Below the pieces are notes generated by a model, which saw only the letters and a program-made list of their open reading frames with translations, was not told the origin of the DNA and did no database searches. DNA of 64,000 nucleotides, taken from contig NZ_KB892779.1 of NCBI RefSeq assembly GCF_000373925.1, positions 88,398-152,397 on the forward strand, given 5' to 3'. Positions 42,446 through 50,594 of this stretch are shown piece after piece. How positions within the stretch are numbered: the stretch's first letter is position 1; each line of letters starts with the position of its first letter. This DNA comes from Actinopolymorpha alba DSM 45243 (GTDB taxonomy: Bacteria; Actinomycetota; Actinomycetes; Propionibacteriales; Actinopolymorphaceae). The position numbers and the translations under genes were made by a program.

Positions 42446-44323
42446 ATGCGAGCCGAGGAGTTCCTGAACGACTTCAGCCAATGGCGCGACCGGGTTGACG
42501 GCAAGCCGACCGGCGATGTGGGCGAGGCCAGGCTCCTGCTGGAGCTCATGCGGGATTACCTGGGCATCGATGACCCGGGCGAGCTCGTGCCCGGCAACCT
42601 CGAAGAACTCCTCCTCGACCTCTATCCCCGCAAGGTGGTCACACAGAAGCAGGAGGACGTCGCCGAGACGATCCCCACCATCCGTGCACTGCTCGCCTTT
42701 CTCGCCGACACAAAACGCCTTCCGGCGAAGAAGGTCCAGCGCCTGGAGCGCGAAGTCGGGGGCATCGAGGGCCGCTTCATAGACGCGGTGATGGATCCAG
42801 CCGGCTGGGGCCCTGGACGCTCCATCGCCCAGGGGATGATCGCCGACGGTGTGGACCTCTCCGACGAGGCTGCGATCGAACGCTGGCGGCAGAACTACAA
42901 CGCGGGCCAAGAACCGCGTCGGCCCGACATTCAGCTTGGCGCCCTTGATCCGAGGGAGGCACTCGGGCTTCCGGAGCGGATGCCCCCGATCCGGCTGCAG
43001 GCGGAGTCCGAGCTCGCGGCGGCAGCGCGCACCAGCCGGGCCCTTTCCCGAGTGCGGGAGCTGGTGCTCTGGATCGGCGACGGTCGCGACCTCGACCCCA
43101 GTAGTGGCGGGCTGACCGGACCTGACACGGTCACGGCCGCCGAAGCGCTCGGTATTCCGGTGCCCATGAAGCAGGCGGAGGCTCAAGCCGTCCTGCCCCT
43201 CATGCCTCCCGCCCCCGCGGTTCGGCGAATGCGCGACATCCCGGAGCTCTGCCGTCTCTGGGACATCGCCCTCACGCTCGACTTTCTCAATTCCACCGAT
43301 CACCAGGTATGGGCCGCTGACCGGCTTGAGGACTGGCCCGACGGCGACGACGAGGACGTCCTGGAGATCTGGGAAACCTCCCTCGGCGAGGTCATTTCCG
43401 CAGTCGCCTCAGACGCTGACCTCCAGAGCCACAGCAGGCTTGCCCTCGACGGCGTTGGCGCACCGGTCGCGATCATGCTGTTTCTCGCGGGCGGGACAGG
43501 CCTGCCCATGGGAGAGGCGAGCGAGCGGGTCCGCGACCTGGCGACGTCACACCTCGCACCCTCCGCGGCGCGCAAGGCCTGGCAGTCCTGGCTCAAAACC
43601 CATGGCGACCCCGCGCGTACTCTGCTGGCCCGGCTCGAGGAACTCGGAGCGGTCGACTTCGACGGCGACGACGCGCGGCTCACTCCACTCGGGCTGTGGG
43701 CCGTGCGAAACCAGCTGGGCCAGTTCGGCGTGGACGTCCCCGTGTTCCCACTTGTGGAGGAGATGACCGCGGCGGACCTGGCCGCGGTAGCTGAGGTGAG
43801 CTCTCCGGAGGAACTCGCCGAGGAGATCGCGGCCTGGCTGGAACTACGCGGCCCCGAGGACGCGGTGCGCGAGTTGCTCGACGCTGCCCGGTCGGGCACT
43901 CCGGCGACCCGCGTCATTGCCACCTCGATCGCCACCGATCTCGGGGCCGTCGCCGAGCCGGACTGGCGGGAGGCCCTTACTCAGCTCGAGCTTCGGCCGT
44001 ACGCCAAGATCGCACTGACCCGCCTCGGCGGCGTAGAGCCCCCACAGACACTGCCCGGTCTCGAAGTCGAGCGAGCTGATCTGGGATGGCTCGCCATCGA
44101 CGTTCTCGCGGCCACCGACCCCGACAAGCCGGAGGAGATGGTCGAGCGGCTTCGACGGGCGATACCTCCGGGCCAGGAGCAGGACGTCTTCGAGGCCATG
44201 TGGCGCCTGCCGCATCCGTCCGCGTACGACGTTCTGTCGATGATCGGCGCGCACCACTCCGACAAGAAGATCGCCAAAGCCGCGCGCAGGGCGGCGTTCA
44301 AGGCCGCGTCCCGAAACTCCTAG
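42446..44323 (+). CDS. Unrecognised 625-aa cytoplasmic protein
   Basis: 625 aa, acidic, Leu/Ala/Glu-rich and mostly helical, with no signal peptide or membrane helix. The N-terminal part (1-130) is a helical domain (LLELMRDYLGIDDPGELVPGNLEELLLDLYPRKV). The middle has a winged-helix-like segment (LLARLEELGAVDFDGDDARLTPLGLWAVRNQL). The C-terminus looks like a HEAT-type repeat array (ATRVIATSIATDLGAVAEPDWREALTQL, then EAMWRLPHPSAYDVLSMIGAHHSDKKIAKAARRAAFKAA). I recognise the ending as common in actinobacterial hypothetical proteins but know no function. It starts at ATG 42446, 24 bp after the preceding gene. Confidence 0.75.
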   Translation: MRAEEFLNDFSQWRDRVDGKPTGDVGEARLLLELMRDYLGIDDPGELVPGNLEELLLDLYPRKVVTQKQEDVAETIPTIRALLAFLADTKRLPAKKVQRLEREVGGIEGRFIDAVMDPAGWGPGRSIAQGMIADGVDLSDEAAIERWRQNYNAGQEPRRPDIQLGALDPREALGLPERMPPIRLQAESELAAAARTSRALSRVRELVLWIGDGRDLDPSSGGLTGPDTVTAAEALGIPVPMKQAEAQAVLPLMPPAPAVRRMRDIPELCRLWDIALTLDFLNSTDHQVWAADRLEDWPDGDDEDVLEIWETSLGEVISAVASDADLQSHSRLALDGVGAPVAIMLFLAGGTGLPMGEASERVRDLATSHLAPSAARKAWQSWLKTHGDPARTLLARLEELGAVDFDGDDARLTPLGLWAVRNQLGQFGVDVPVFPLVEEMTAADLAAVAEVSSPEELAEEIAAWLELRGPEDAVRELLDAARSGTPATRVIATSIATDLGAVAEPDWREALTQLELRPYAKIALTRLGGVEPPQTLPGLEVERADLGWLAIDVLAATDPDKPEEMVERLRRAIPPGQEQDVFEAMWRLPHPSAYDVLSMIGAHHSDKKIAKAARRAAFKAASRNS

Positions 44324-44395
44324 CCGGCGGGCTCACGTAGGGGCGGACTCACGTAGGGAACTCCGTAGATGGGCCTTGTCTTGACGCTTGACCTT

Positions 44396-44418
44396 TGACC
44401 AGATTTCAAATCTGGTCA
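44396..44418. promoter_or_regulatory. Perfect 23-bp palindrome, probable TetR operator
   Basis: TGACCAGATTT-C-AAATCTGGTCA has two perfect 11-bp arms. It lies between a possible -35 (ttgacc, 44395-44400) and -10 (catatg, 44417-44422) and ends 13 bp before the preferred TetR start at 44432. Binding there would block transcription, so autorepression is likely. Confidence 0.8.
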
Positions 44419-44431
44419 TATGCTGGCCAGC

Positions 44432-45154
44432 ATGTCGCCCCGCACCACCCAGACCAGCGATCCCGCCCGCCGCTCAGCACGAGCCGAACGCATCCTCGAC
44501 GCCGCTGCGGATCTCCTGCAGCGGTGGGGTTATCGCCGGGTAACCGTCGACGACATCGCCGAAGAGGCCGGCATCGGCAAGGGCACCATCTACCTGCACT
44601 GGAAGACCCGCGAGGCGCTCTTTCTCGCCGTCCTGCAACGCGAGGTCATCGCCTCGATCGACCAGCTCGTCGATGCCATCCGGGAAGACCCGCAGACCGC
44701 ATTGCTGCACCGGCTGACCCGCACGCAGTTCCTGGGCGTCATGAACCGCCCCTTGCTGTGCGCCCTCTACACCGGTGACCCGCAGGTCCTCGGCAAGCTC
44801 GGCAAGGCGCTCCACGACGCGCAGGACCCCCGCCATCACGCGGCGTTCGACGACTACCTACGCCTGCTCGTCGACCACGGCCTGCTGCGCTCTGACCTCA
44901 GTGTCGACGAACTCTCACACGCCTTCCACGCGGTGCTCCACGGCTTCCTGCTGACAGACGCCTTCTACGGAAACCAGAAGCGGTTCGACCTCGAACGCCG
45001 AGCGGACCTGCTGGCAACCACGGTGCGCCGAGCCTTCGAACCCGAGAAATCCCCAGCTGCCAAGGCGATCAGCGCCGTGGCTCCCCGGGCGATCGAGCTG
45101 TTCAGTGAGTCCGCTGACGCCGATCGGGCCCTGCTCCGCCGTGCTTACGAATGA
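44432..45154 (+). CDS. TetR-family transcriptional regulator
   Basis: 240 aa. The N-terminal HTH is ILDAAADLLQRWGYRRVTVDDIAEEAGIGKGTIYLHWKTREALFLAVL, a classic TetR DNA-binding domain with the GTIYLHW recognition helix. The C-terminal ligand domain (about 70-235) is helical and unlike a specific subfamily. The start at ATG 44432 would give a nearly leaderless mRNA given the operator and promoter spacing; ATG 44420 is in frame but touches the operator. It was 13 bp upstream of a luciferase-like oxidoreductase gene, probably its target operon, now split by an insertion sequence. Confidence 0.9.
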   Translation: MSPRTTQTSDPARRSARAERILDAAADLLQRWGYRRVTVDDIAEEAGIGKGTIYLHWKTREALFLAVLQREVIASIDQLVDAIREDPQTALLHRLTRTQFLGVMNRPLLCALYTGDPQVLGKLGKALHDAQDPRHHAAFDDYLRLLVDHGLLRSDLSVDELSHAFHAVLHGFLLTDAFYGNQKRFDLERRADLLATTVRRAFEPEKSPAAKAISAVAPRAIELFSESADADRALLRRAYE

Positions 45155-45167
45155 AAGACAGGACCAG

Positions 45168-45190
45168 ATGCGGATCGGAATCTTCTTGAC
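45168..45190 (+). pseudogene. 5' fragment of the interrupted luciferase-like gene
   Basis: ATG 45168 behind AGGACC begins MRIGIFLT, the standard first beta-strand of F420-type luciferase-like oxidoreductases. It is cut after TTGAC at 45190 by the insertion element. Joining it to the sequence from 46957 (atcaccggtcaat) restores an uninterrupted frame, MRIGIFLTSPVNELDVS. Confidence 0.85.
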
Positions 45191-45202
45191 GTCCTCCAGG
45201 CC

Positions 45203-46456
45203 CTAAAGGACCTGGATTCCTACTACCCGCATCTGCGGGTCTTGGTGGGTTCCTGCTTCAACGCGCTGTGCCGGGACTGGCATCCTGGTCTTACCTGCGC
45301 TCGGCGGGGCGTTTTGCGTCTCCGCCCGTCCGGCGGCGACGATCCGACGTCCTTCGAACAGGACGTTCTTTGCTGCGTTGTGGTCGCGGTCGTGCATGGT
45401 GCCGCAGTTCTCGCACGTCCACGCGCGGACGTGGAGGGGCTTGGGCCCGTCCCGGAAGCCGCAGGCAGAGCAGACTTGCGACGACGGGAAGGCCCGGTCC
45501 ACCTTGGCGAAGGTCCGGCCGTGCTTGACAGCCTTGTACTCCAGCATGGCCACGAACCGCGCCCATCCGGCGTCGTGCACGGACTTGGCGAGCCGGGTAC
45601 GGCCAAGGCCCCTGGCGGAAAGCGTCTCCACGAACACCGCTTGGTTGTCGCGGATGATCTGGGTGGAGAGCTTGTGCTGCCAGTCTCGGCGCCGGTCCGC
45701 CACACGGGCATGCTGGCGTGCGACCTTCTTCCGGGCCTTGTCACGGTTGTTGCTGCCCTTGGCCTTGCGACTAAGGGCCTTCTGCATGCGCTTGAGCTTC
45801 TTCTCGGCTCGGCGCAGGAACTTCGGCGAATCGACCTTGCGGCCGTCGGCGAGGACGGCGAAGTGGTTCAGGCCAAGGTCCATCCCGGTGTCCGTGTCCA
45901 GTTCGGGCAGGATGTCCGGATCGGCGTCCACGACGAACGAGCACCAGTACCGCCCGGAAGCGTCCATAGTGACCGTGACCGATGTCGGGGCCGAGGGGAG
46001 CGTACGGGACCACCTCACCCGCAGATCGCCAACCTTCGCCACGTACAGGCGACCGTTCGGCCGGAGGCTGAACCCATTCGCCGTGAGTCGGATCGACTGC
46101 TTGCGGTCCTTGCGGGACTTCAAACGGGGCAGCGCAACCTTTGGCCCCTTGCGCTTGCCGGTGAGGGAGGAGAAGAAGTTCCGGTACGCGGCGTGCAGGT
46201 CGCGGAGCGACTGGACCAACACCACCGAGGACACGTCCGCCAGCCACGCTCGCTCCGGGGTTTGCTTGGCGGCGGTGATGACCTGCTTTTGAAGGTCGGT
46301 GTCCTTGAGGTACGCCAGCCCGGCGGCGTGGGCTTCCTGACGGGCCCGAAGCCCGTCGTTGAAGACCACGCGGGCGCACCCGAACGCCTGGGCCAGCGCA
46401 CGGCGCTGCGGGGCATTCGGGTAGACCCGGTAGTTGTATCGGAGCTGCACGAGCAT
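45203..46456 (-). CDS. tnpB: TnpB, RNA-guided nuclease of the IS605-type element
   Basis: 417 aa. N-terminal helical/wedge region (LVQLRYNYRVYPNAPQRRALAQAFGCARVVFNDGL), then the RuvC-like nuclease with Asp193 in GMDLGLNHFAVLADG, Glu278 in VFVETLSARGLG and the late Asp358 in HDRDHNAAKNVL, and a zinc ribbon with CSAC (329-332) and CENC (348-351). The start is ATG 46456; the open frame beyond it is the shadow of tnpA. TnpB proteins cut DNA using a right-end-derived RNA. Here the gene runs toward the left boundary, so the guide would come from the minus strand just left of 45191. Confidence 0.93.
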   Translation of the reverse strand: MLVQLRYNYRVYPNAPQRRALAQAFGCARVVFNDGLRARQEAHAAGLAYLKDTDLQKQVITAAKQTPERAWLADVSSVVLVQSLRDLHAAYRNFFSSLTGKRKGPKVALPRLKSRKDRKQSIRLTANGFSLRPNGRLYVAKVGDLRVRWSRTLPSAPTSVTVTMDASGRYWCSFVVDADPDILPELDTDTGMDLGLNHFAVLADGRKVDSPKFLRRAEKKLKRMQKALSRKAKGSNNRDKARKKVARQHARVADRRRDWQHKLSTQIIRDNQAVFVETLSARGLGRTRLAKSVHDAGWARFVAMLEYKAVKHGRTFAKVDRAFPSSQVCSACGFRDGPKPLHVRAWTCENCGTMHDRDHNAAKNVLFEGRRIVAAGRAETQNAPPSAGKTRMPVPAQRVEAGTHQDPQMRVVGIQVL

Positions 46457-46474
46457 GATCGTATCATTTGGTCT

Positions 46475-46891
46475 ATGGCTGTAGAGACTGAGTATCGGCG
46501 TGGCAGACATGTGGTTTCGGCGATGCACGTTCATTTGGTCTTCGTGACGAAGTACCGGCGCGGCGTCCTGGACGACCAGATGCTGACGCGTTGCGAAGAG
46601 ACCATGCGCAAGGTCTGCGAGGACTTCGAAGCAGAGCTGAGGGAGTTCAACGGCGAGTCCGACCACGTGCACCTGCTGGTGTGCTACCCGCCCAAGGTGG
46701 CCGTGTCGAACCTGGTGAACAGCCTCAAGGGCGTGTCCTCCCGATACCTGCGGAAGGAGTTCACCGGCCGCCTGAACCGGGCAACCATGCACGGACACTT
46801 CTGGTCGCCCTCATACTTCGCCGCATCGTGCGGCGGAGCACCCTTGGCGATCATCCGCCAGTACATCGAGCAGCAACAACGCCCCCTCTAA
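46475..46891 (+). CDS. tnpA: TnpA, HUH Y1 transposase of the IS605-type element
   Basis: 138 aa, the usual size. Features are HVVSAMHVHLVFVTKYRRGVL, the HUH motif in GESDHVHLLVCYPPK (His64/His66), the segment SNLVNSLKGVSSRYLRKEF, and the nucleophilic Tyr130 in AIIRQYIEQQ. It excises and inserts the element as single-stranded DNA. It starts at ATG 46475, divergent from tnpB. Confidence 0.95.
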   Translation: MAVETEYRRGRHVVSAMHVHLVFVTKYRRGVLDDQMLTRCEETMRKVCEDFEAELREFNGESDHVHLLVCYPPKVAVSNLVNSLKGVSSRYLRKEFTGRLNRATMHGHFWSPSYFAASCGGAPLAIIRQYIEQQQRPL

Positions 46892-46956
46892 CCCTCGGGT
46901 CAGAGCAGTCCAGAGATGCGCTAACCCCGCCCTGAAGGACCGGGCTTGCGCGCAAG

Positions 46957-47860
46957 ATCACCGGTCAATGAACTAGACGTGTCCGTCGATGCGATCGTCG
47001 AGGCCGCCCGCGCCGCCGGCAAGGCCGGATTCGACGCGGCCTGGCTGGGCCAGCGCACCAGCTGGGACGCCCTCACGAGCCTGGCGGCCGTCGGCCGGGA
47101 GGTTCCCGACATCGAACTCGGGACCTCGGTCGTACCCACGTACCCCCGCCATCCGCTCATGCTCGCCAGCCAGGCGCTCACTGTCCAGGCAAGCTCGGGT
47201 AACCGGCTGAACCTTGGCCTGGGAGTCAGCCATCGATACATCATCGAGGATCAGTTCGGCTACTCCTTCGACCGGCCGGCTCGGCACCTGCGCGAGTACC
47301 TCTCCGCGCTGGCACCGCTGCTGCGCGGCGAGCGCGTGTCCTATCAAGGCGAGACGCTCAAGGCCGTCGGAGCGATCGACGCGCCGGGCGCCACGCCGCC
47401 GTCGCTCCTGATCGGCACGCTCGGCCCGGCCATGCTCCGGATCGCCGGTGAACTCGCTGACGGCACGATCTCGATCTGGGCGGGACCAGCTACCCTCGCC
47501 GACTACATCGTCCCCACGATCACCCGCGCCGCCGCCGAAGCCGGCCGACCGGACCCGCGGGTGGTTGCCCAGTCGTTCGTGTGCGTGACCTCCGACGAAG
47601 CGGGTCGCCGGGCTGAGGTCGGCGAGCAGTTCGGTGCGGCCGTGGACGTACCCGCGTACCGCGCCATCTTCGACCGTGAGGGCGCGGCCGGCCCGCAGGA
47701 CACCGTCATCGCCGGCGACGAGACTTCCGTCGTACGCCAGATCCGGCGACTCGCCGATGCCGGCGCGACCGAACTGCTGGCGATCCCGATCGGTCCGGCC
47801 ATCGAACAGGCGCGAACGACCGAACTCCTGGCCAGTCTCGCCGTCGGAAGGAGAACGTGA
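46957..47860 (+). pseudogene. 3' part of luciferase-like (F420-type) oxidoreductase, interrupted by IS
   Basis: About 300 codons of a luciferase-like monooxygenase: VDAIVEAARAAGKAGFDAAWLGQRTSWDALTSLAAVGREV, IELGTSVVPTYPRHPLMLASQALTVQ, GNRLNLGLGVSHRYIIEDQFGYSFDRPARHLREYLSALAPLL, and TPPSLLIGTLGPAMLRIAGELADGTISIWAGP. The pattern fits F420-dependent enzymes (MSMEG_4879-like group). The first strand lies at 45168-45190 on the other side of the element. A TTG at 46946 in the IS end, or GTG 46979, could start a shortened protein, but the first beta-strand of the barrel would be replaced or lost, so the gene is probably inactive. Confidence 0.88.
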
Positions 47861-47903
47861 CCCGGATCGGCATCATGATCGACGAACGATCATTGGCGAT
47901 CGA

Positions 47904-47939
47904 CCCCGGAATGATCACGTATACGTGGTCATTCCGGGG
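47904..47939. repeat. 36-bp palindrome between convergent genes
   Basis: The two 18-nt halves (outer part CCCCGGAATGA, centre CACGTATACGTG) are complementary except for one pair. It lies 44 bp after the oxidoreductase stop and 50 bp before the 3' end of the polyprenyl synthase gene, where a bidirectional terminator would be expected. Its core recurs in the 33803-33894 palindrome. Confidence 0.8.
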
Positions 47940-47988
47940 CAGAGCCGGGACCTTTGATCAACTTCGCCGAGGCACGGCCACATACCTT

Positions 47989-48984
47989 TCAGCCGGTACG
48001 CGAGACCACCAGGTCGCACAGGCCGGCCAGCGCATGCCGGGCAGGGATGTCCGGCAAGCCGGCCAAGGTGGCGCGCGCGTCGTCGGCCCACTGCTGGACG
48101 ATCGTCCGGGCCTCGGCCATTGCCGGATGGGCTCGCAGCAGGGCCAGCGCCTCGGCGTGCCGGCCGTCCTCGCCGAGCGGCGCCGAGAGCAGCTCGCGGA
48201 GCCGCCCGTCAACCGCCTCCTGCGAGCGTTGGGCCAGCAGCACCGGCAGCGTTGGGATGCCCTCCCGCAGGTCGGTGCCCGGCGTCTTGCCTGACTGGTC
48301 GGAGTCGCTGGCGATGTCGAGGATGTCGTCGGAGAGCTGGAACGCGACGCCGACCTTCTCCCCGAACTCCGTCACCACCCGCTCGATCTCAGCCGGCGCC
48401 CCCGCGAGCTTCGCGCCGAGCCGGGCCGAGGTGGCGATCAGCGAACCCGTCTTGTCTGCCAACACCCTGAGGTAGTGCTCCAGCGGGTCCTGCCCGTCGG
48501 AGGGCCCGAGGGTCTCGCGGATCTGCCCCTCGACCAACCGCGCGAACATCTGCGCCTGGATTCGGACCGCCTCCAGGCCGAGGTCGACCATCCGGTCGGA
48601 CGCCTTCGCGAAGAGGTAGTCACCGGTGAGGATGGCGACGGTGTTGTTCCACCGGACGTTCGCGCTCGGCGCGCCCCGCCGCAGCGTCGCCTCGTCCATC
48701 ACGTCGTCATGGTGGAGCGTGGCGAGGTGAGTGAGCTCGAGGACCACCGCCACCGGAACGACGCCGGGCGCCATCGGGTCACCGAACTCCGCGGCCAGCG
48801 CCACGAGCAGCGGCCGGAACCTCTTACCTCCGGCATTGATCAGGTGTAGAGCGGTCTCGGTGACGAAGCCGAAGTCGCTCGCGACCACCGCCGCCAACCG
48901 CTGATCGACCTCGTCCAGGCGCGCACGTACCCGCTCGTCCAGACCATCATCGACCGACGGCAGGGCGAGACCGGCCATGCTCAT
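47989..48984 (-). CDS. Polyprenyl diphosphate synthase
   Basis: 331 aa, trans-isoprenyl diphosphate synthase. The first Asp-rich motif is DDVMD (93-97) in LATLHHDDVMDEATLRRG and the second is DDILD (219-223) in AFQLSDDILDIASD; GGKRFRPLL binds the diphosphate. Lack of bulky residues just before the first motif (ELTHLATLHH) fits a long-chain product, probably the menaquinone side chain. It starts at ATG 48984 behind GGGAGG, 47 bp after nuoN and on the same strand, so it is probably expressed with the main nuo operon. Confidence 0.92.
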   Translation of the reverse strand: MSMAGLALPSVDDGLDERVRARLDEVDQRLAAVVASDFGFVTETALHLINAGGKRFRPLLVALAAEFGDPMAPGVVPVAVVLELTHLATLHHDDVMDEATLRRGAPSANVRWNNTVAILTGDYLFAKASDRMVDLGLEAVRIQAQMFARLVEGQIRETLGPSDGQDPLEHYLRVLADKTGSLIATSARLGAKLAGAPAEIERVVTEFGEKVGVAFQLSDDILDIASDSDQSGKTPGTDLREGIPTLPVLLAQRSQEAVDGRLRELLSAPLGEDGRHAEALALLRAHPAMAEARTIVQQWADDARATLAGLPDIPARHALAGLCDLVVSRTG

Positions 48985-49031
48985 CGCCACACCTCCCGTT
49001 CACGCGGGCCGACCGCGACGACGAGGTCGCG

Positions 49032-50594
49032 TCAGCCCACCAGTTGCGCGGCCCGCGCCGCGAGCTGCAGGAGCGGCTCCGGCATCAGGCCAAGCACAAC
49101 CGTAGCCGCGACCCCAACCGCGACCGCGACCGAGGTGAACACACTGGGCACCGCCACCGTGGGTCCTTCGGCCGCCGGCTCGGAGAAGAACATCAAGACG
49201 ATGACCCGGACGTAGAAGAACGCCGCCACCACCGAGGCCACGACACCGATCACGACCAGCGGCCACGCGCCACCCTGCCAGGCAGCGCTGAAGACCGCCC
49301 ACTTACCCATGAACCCACTGGTCAACGGGATTCCGGCGAAGGCGAGCAGGAACAACGCCATCACCGAGGCGACGATCGGGGACCGCTTCCCGAGACCGAC
49401 CCAGCGGGACAGGTGGGTCGCCTCACCGCTCGCGTCACGGACCAGCGTGACGACGGCGAACGCGCCGATCGTCGCGAAGCCGTACGCCGCGAGGTAGAAG
49501 AGGATGGCCGAGGTGTTGGCGCTGATGTGGTCACGCACACCCACGAATCCGATGAGCAGGAAGCCCGCGTGCGCGATCGAGGAGTACGCCAGCATCCGCT
49601 TGATGTCGGACTGTGTGAGCGCGAGCACCGAGCCGACGCCGAGGGTGAGGATGGCGACCACCCAGATCATCGGCTGCCAGTCCCACCGCGCCGCACCGAG
49701 CGCGACGTAGAAGAGTCGCAGGAGAGCACCGAACGCCGCGATCTTGGTGCAGGCCGCCATGAACGCCGTGATCGCCGTCGGTGCGCCCTGGTAGACGTCG
49801 GGCGTCCACATGTGGAACGGCGCGGCACCGATCTTGAAGAGCAGACCCACCGCGACCAGCGCCGTACCCGCCAGCAGCAGCCCGTCCACACCGGTCTTGG
49901 CGCCGATCGCGGCCGCGATCCCGCTGAAGCTGATCGTGCCGGCGAAGCCGTAGAGCATCGCCATGCCGTACAAAAAGAACGCCGACGCGAACGCACCGAG
50001 CAGGAAGTACTTCATGGCCGCTTCCTGCGAGAGCAGCCGGCGACGCCGGGCCAACCCACACAGCAGGTAGAGCGGCAGCGAGAGCACCTCGAGTGCCACG
50101 AACATCGTCAACAGGTCGTTGGCAGCCGGGAAGAGCAGCATGCCGCCGACCGCGAACAGGAACAGCGGGAAGACCTCCGTCTGCTCCAGGCGCCGAGCCT
50201 GGGCCTCCCGCTCCGCCTCGGTGCCGGGCAGTGCCGCCGCCTGCGCCGCGAACGCCGTCACACCGCCGTCGACCGCCCGCTCGGCGAGCAGGAGTACGGA
50301 GATGATCGACATGACGAGGATGGTGCCCCACAGGAACAACGTGAACCCGTCGATGGCGATGGCACCCTCGGCCGCCAGCAGCTTGCTGCCGGCGAGCCCG
50401 ACGGTGACCACCAGAGCCGCCGCCAGCGAACCCAGCGAGAGGACCACCTGGGTTGGGTACCGGAACCTACGCGGCAGGAACGCCTCGGCGATGACGCTCA
50501 CGATCGCGACGCCGAAGACGATGAGCAGCGGCGCGACCTTGGCGTACTCGATCGTCGGGCTCTTGAACTCCTGGGCAAGGAGGATCGAGGTCAC
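49032..50594 (-). CDS. nuoN: Complex I subunit N
   Basis: 520 aa, antiporter-like proton channel subunit. Markers are VALEVLSLPLYLLCGLARRRRLLSQEAAMKYFLLGAFASAFFLYGMAMLYG, GLLFKIGAAPFHMWTPDVYQGAPTAITAFMAACTKIAAFGALLRLFY and SDIKRMLAYSSIAHAGFLLIGF. It overlaps nuoM by 4 bp. It is clearly a distinct paralogue of the 570-aa copy at 15.5-17.3 kb. GTG start at 50594. Confidence 0.95.
   Translation of the reverse strand: MTSILLAQEFKSPTIEYAKVAPLLIVFGVAIVSVIAEAFLPRRFRYPTQVVLSLGSLAAALVVTVGLAGSKLLAAEGAIAIDGFTLFLWGTILVMSIISVLLLAERAVDGGVTAFAAQAAALPGTEAEREAQARRLEQTEVFPLFLFAVGGMLLFPAANDLLTMFVALEVLSLPLYLLCGLARRRRLLSQEAAMKYFLLGAFASAFFLYGMAMLYGFAGTISFSGIAAAIGAKTGVDGLLLAGTALVAVGLLFKIGAAPFHMWTPDVYQGAPTAITAFMAACTKIAAFGALLRLFYVALGAARWDWQPMIWVVAILTLGVGSVLALTQSDIKRMLAYSSIAHAGFLLIGFVGVRDHISANTSAILFYLAAYGFATIGAFAVVTLVRDASGEATHLSRWVGLGKRSPIVASVMALFLLAFAGIPLTSGFMGKWAVFSAAWQGGAWPLVVIGVVASVVAAFFYVRVIVLMFFSEPAAEGPTVAVPSVFTSVAVAVGVAATVVLGLMPEPLLQLAARAAQLVG

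Larger units (their letters stand above)
45191..46956. mobile_element. IS605-type insertion sequence (IS200/IS605 family)
   Basis: About 1.77 kb with divergent tnpB (minus) and tnpA (plus) separated by 18 bp. No target duplication is seen. Each end has a subterminal hairpin with a similar loop: CCAGG-CCCTAAAGGA-CCTGG at 45196-45215 and CCCG..CCCTGAAGGA..CGGG at 46926-46944. The right end finishes with the palindrome CTTGCGCGCAAG (46945-46956). The left flank is TTGAC; the right flank, read on the other strand, is GGTGAT. Ends are inferred from reconstruction of the interrupted gene and could be off by a few bases. All catalytic residues of both proteins are present, so it may be active. Confidence 0.88.

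Noticed and set aside
45242-46474. 549-codon frame joining antisense of tnpB to tnpA
   Set aside because: Only the part from ATG 46475 resembles Y1 transposases; the rest is the shadow of tnpB.
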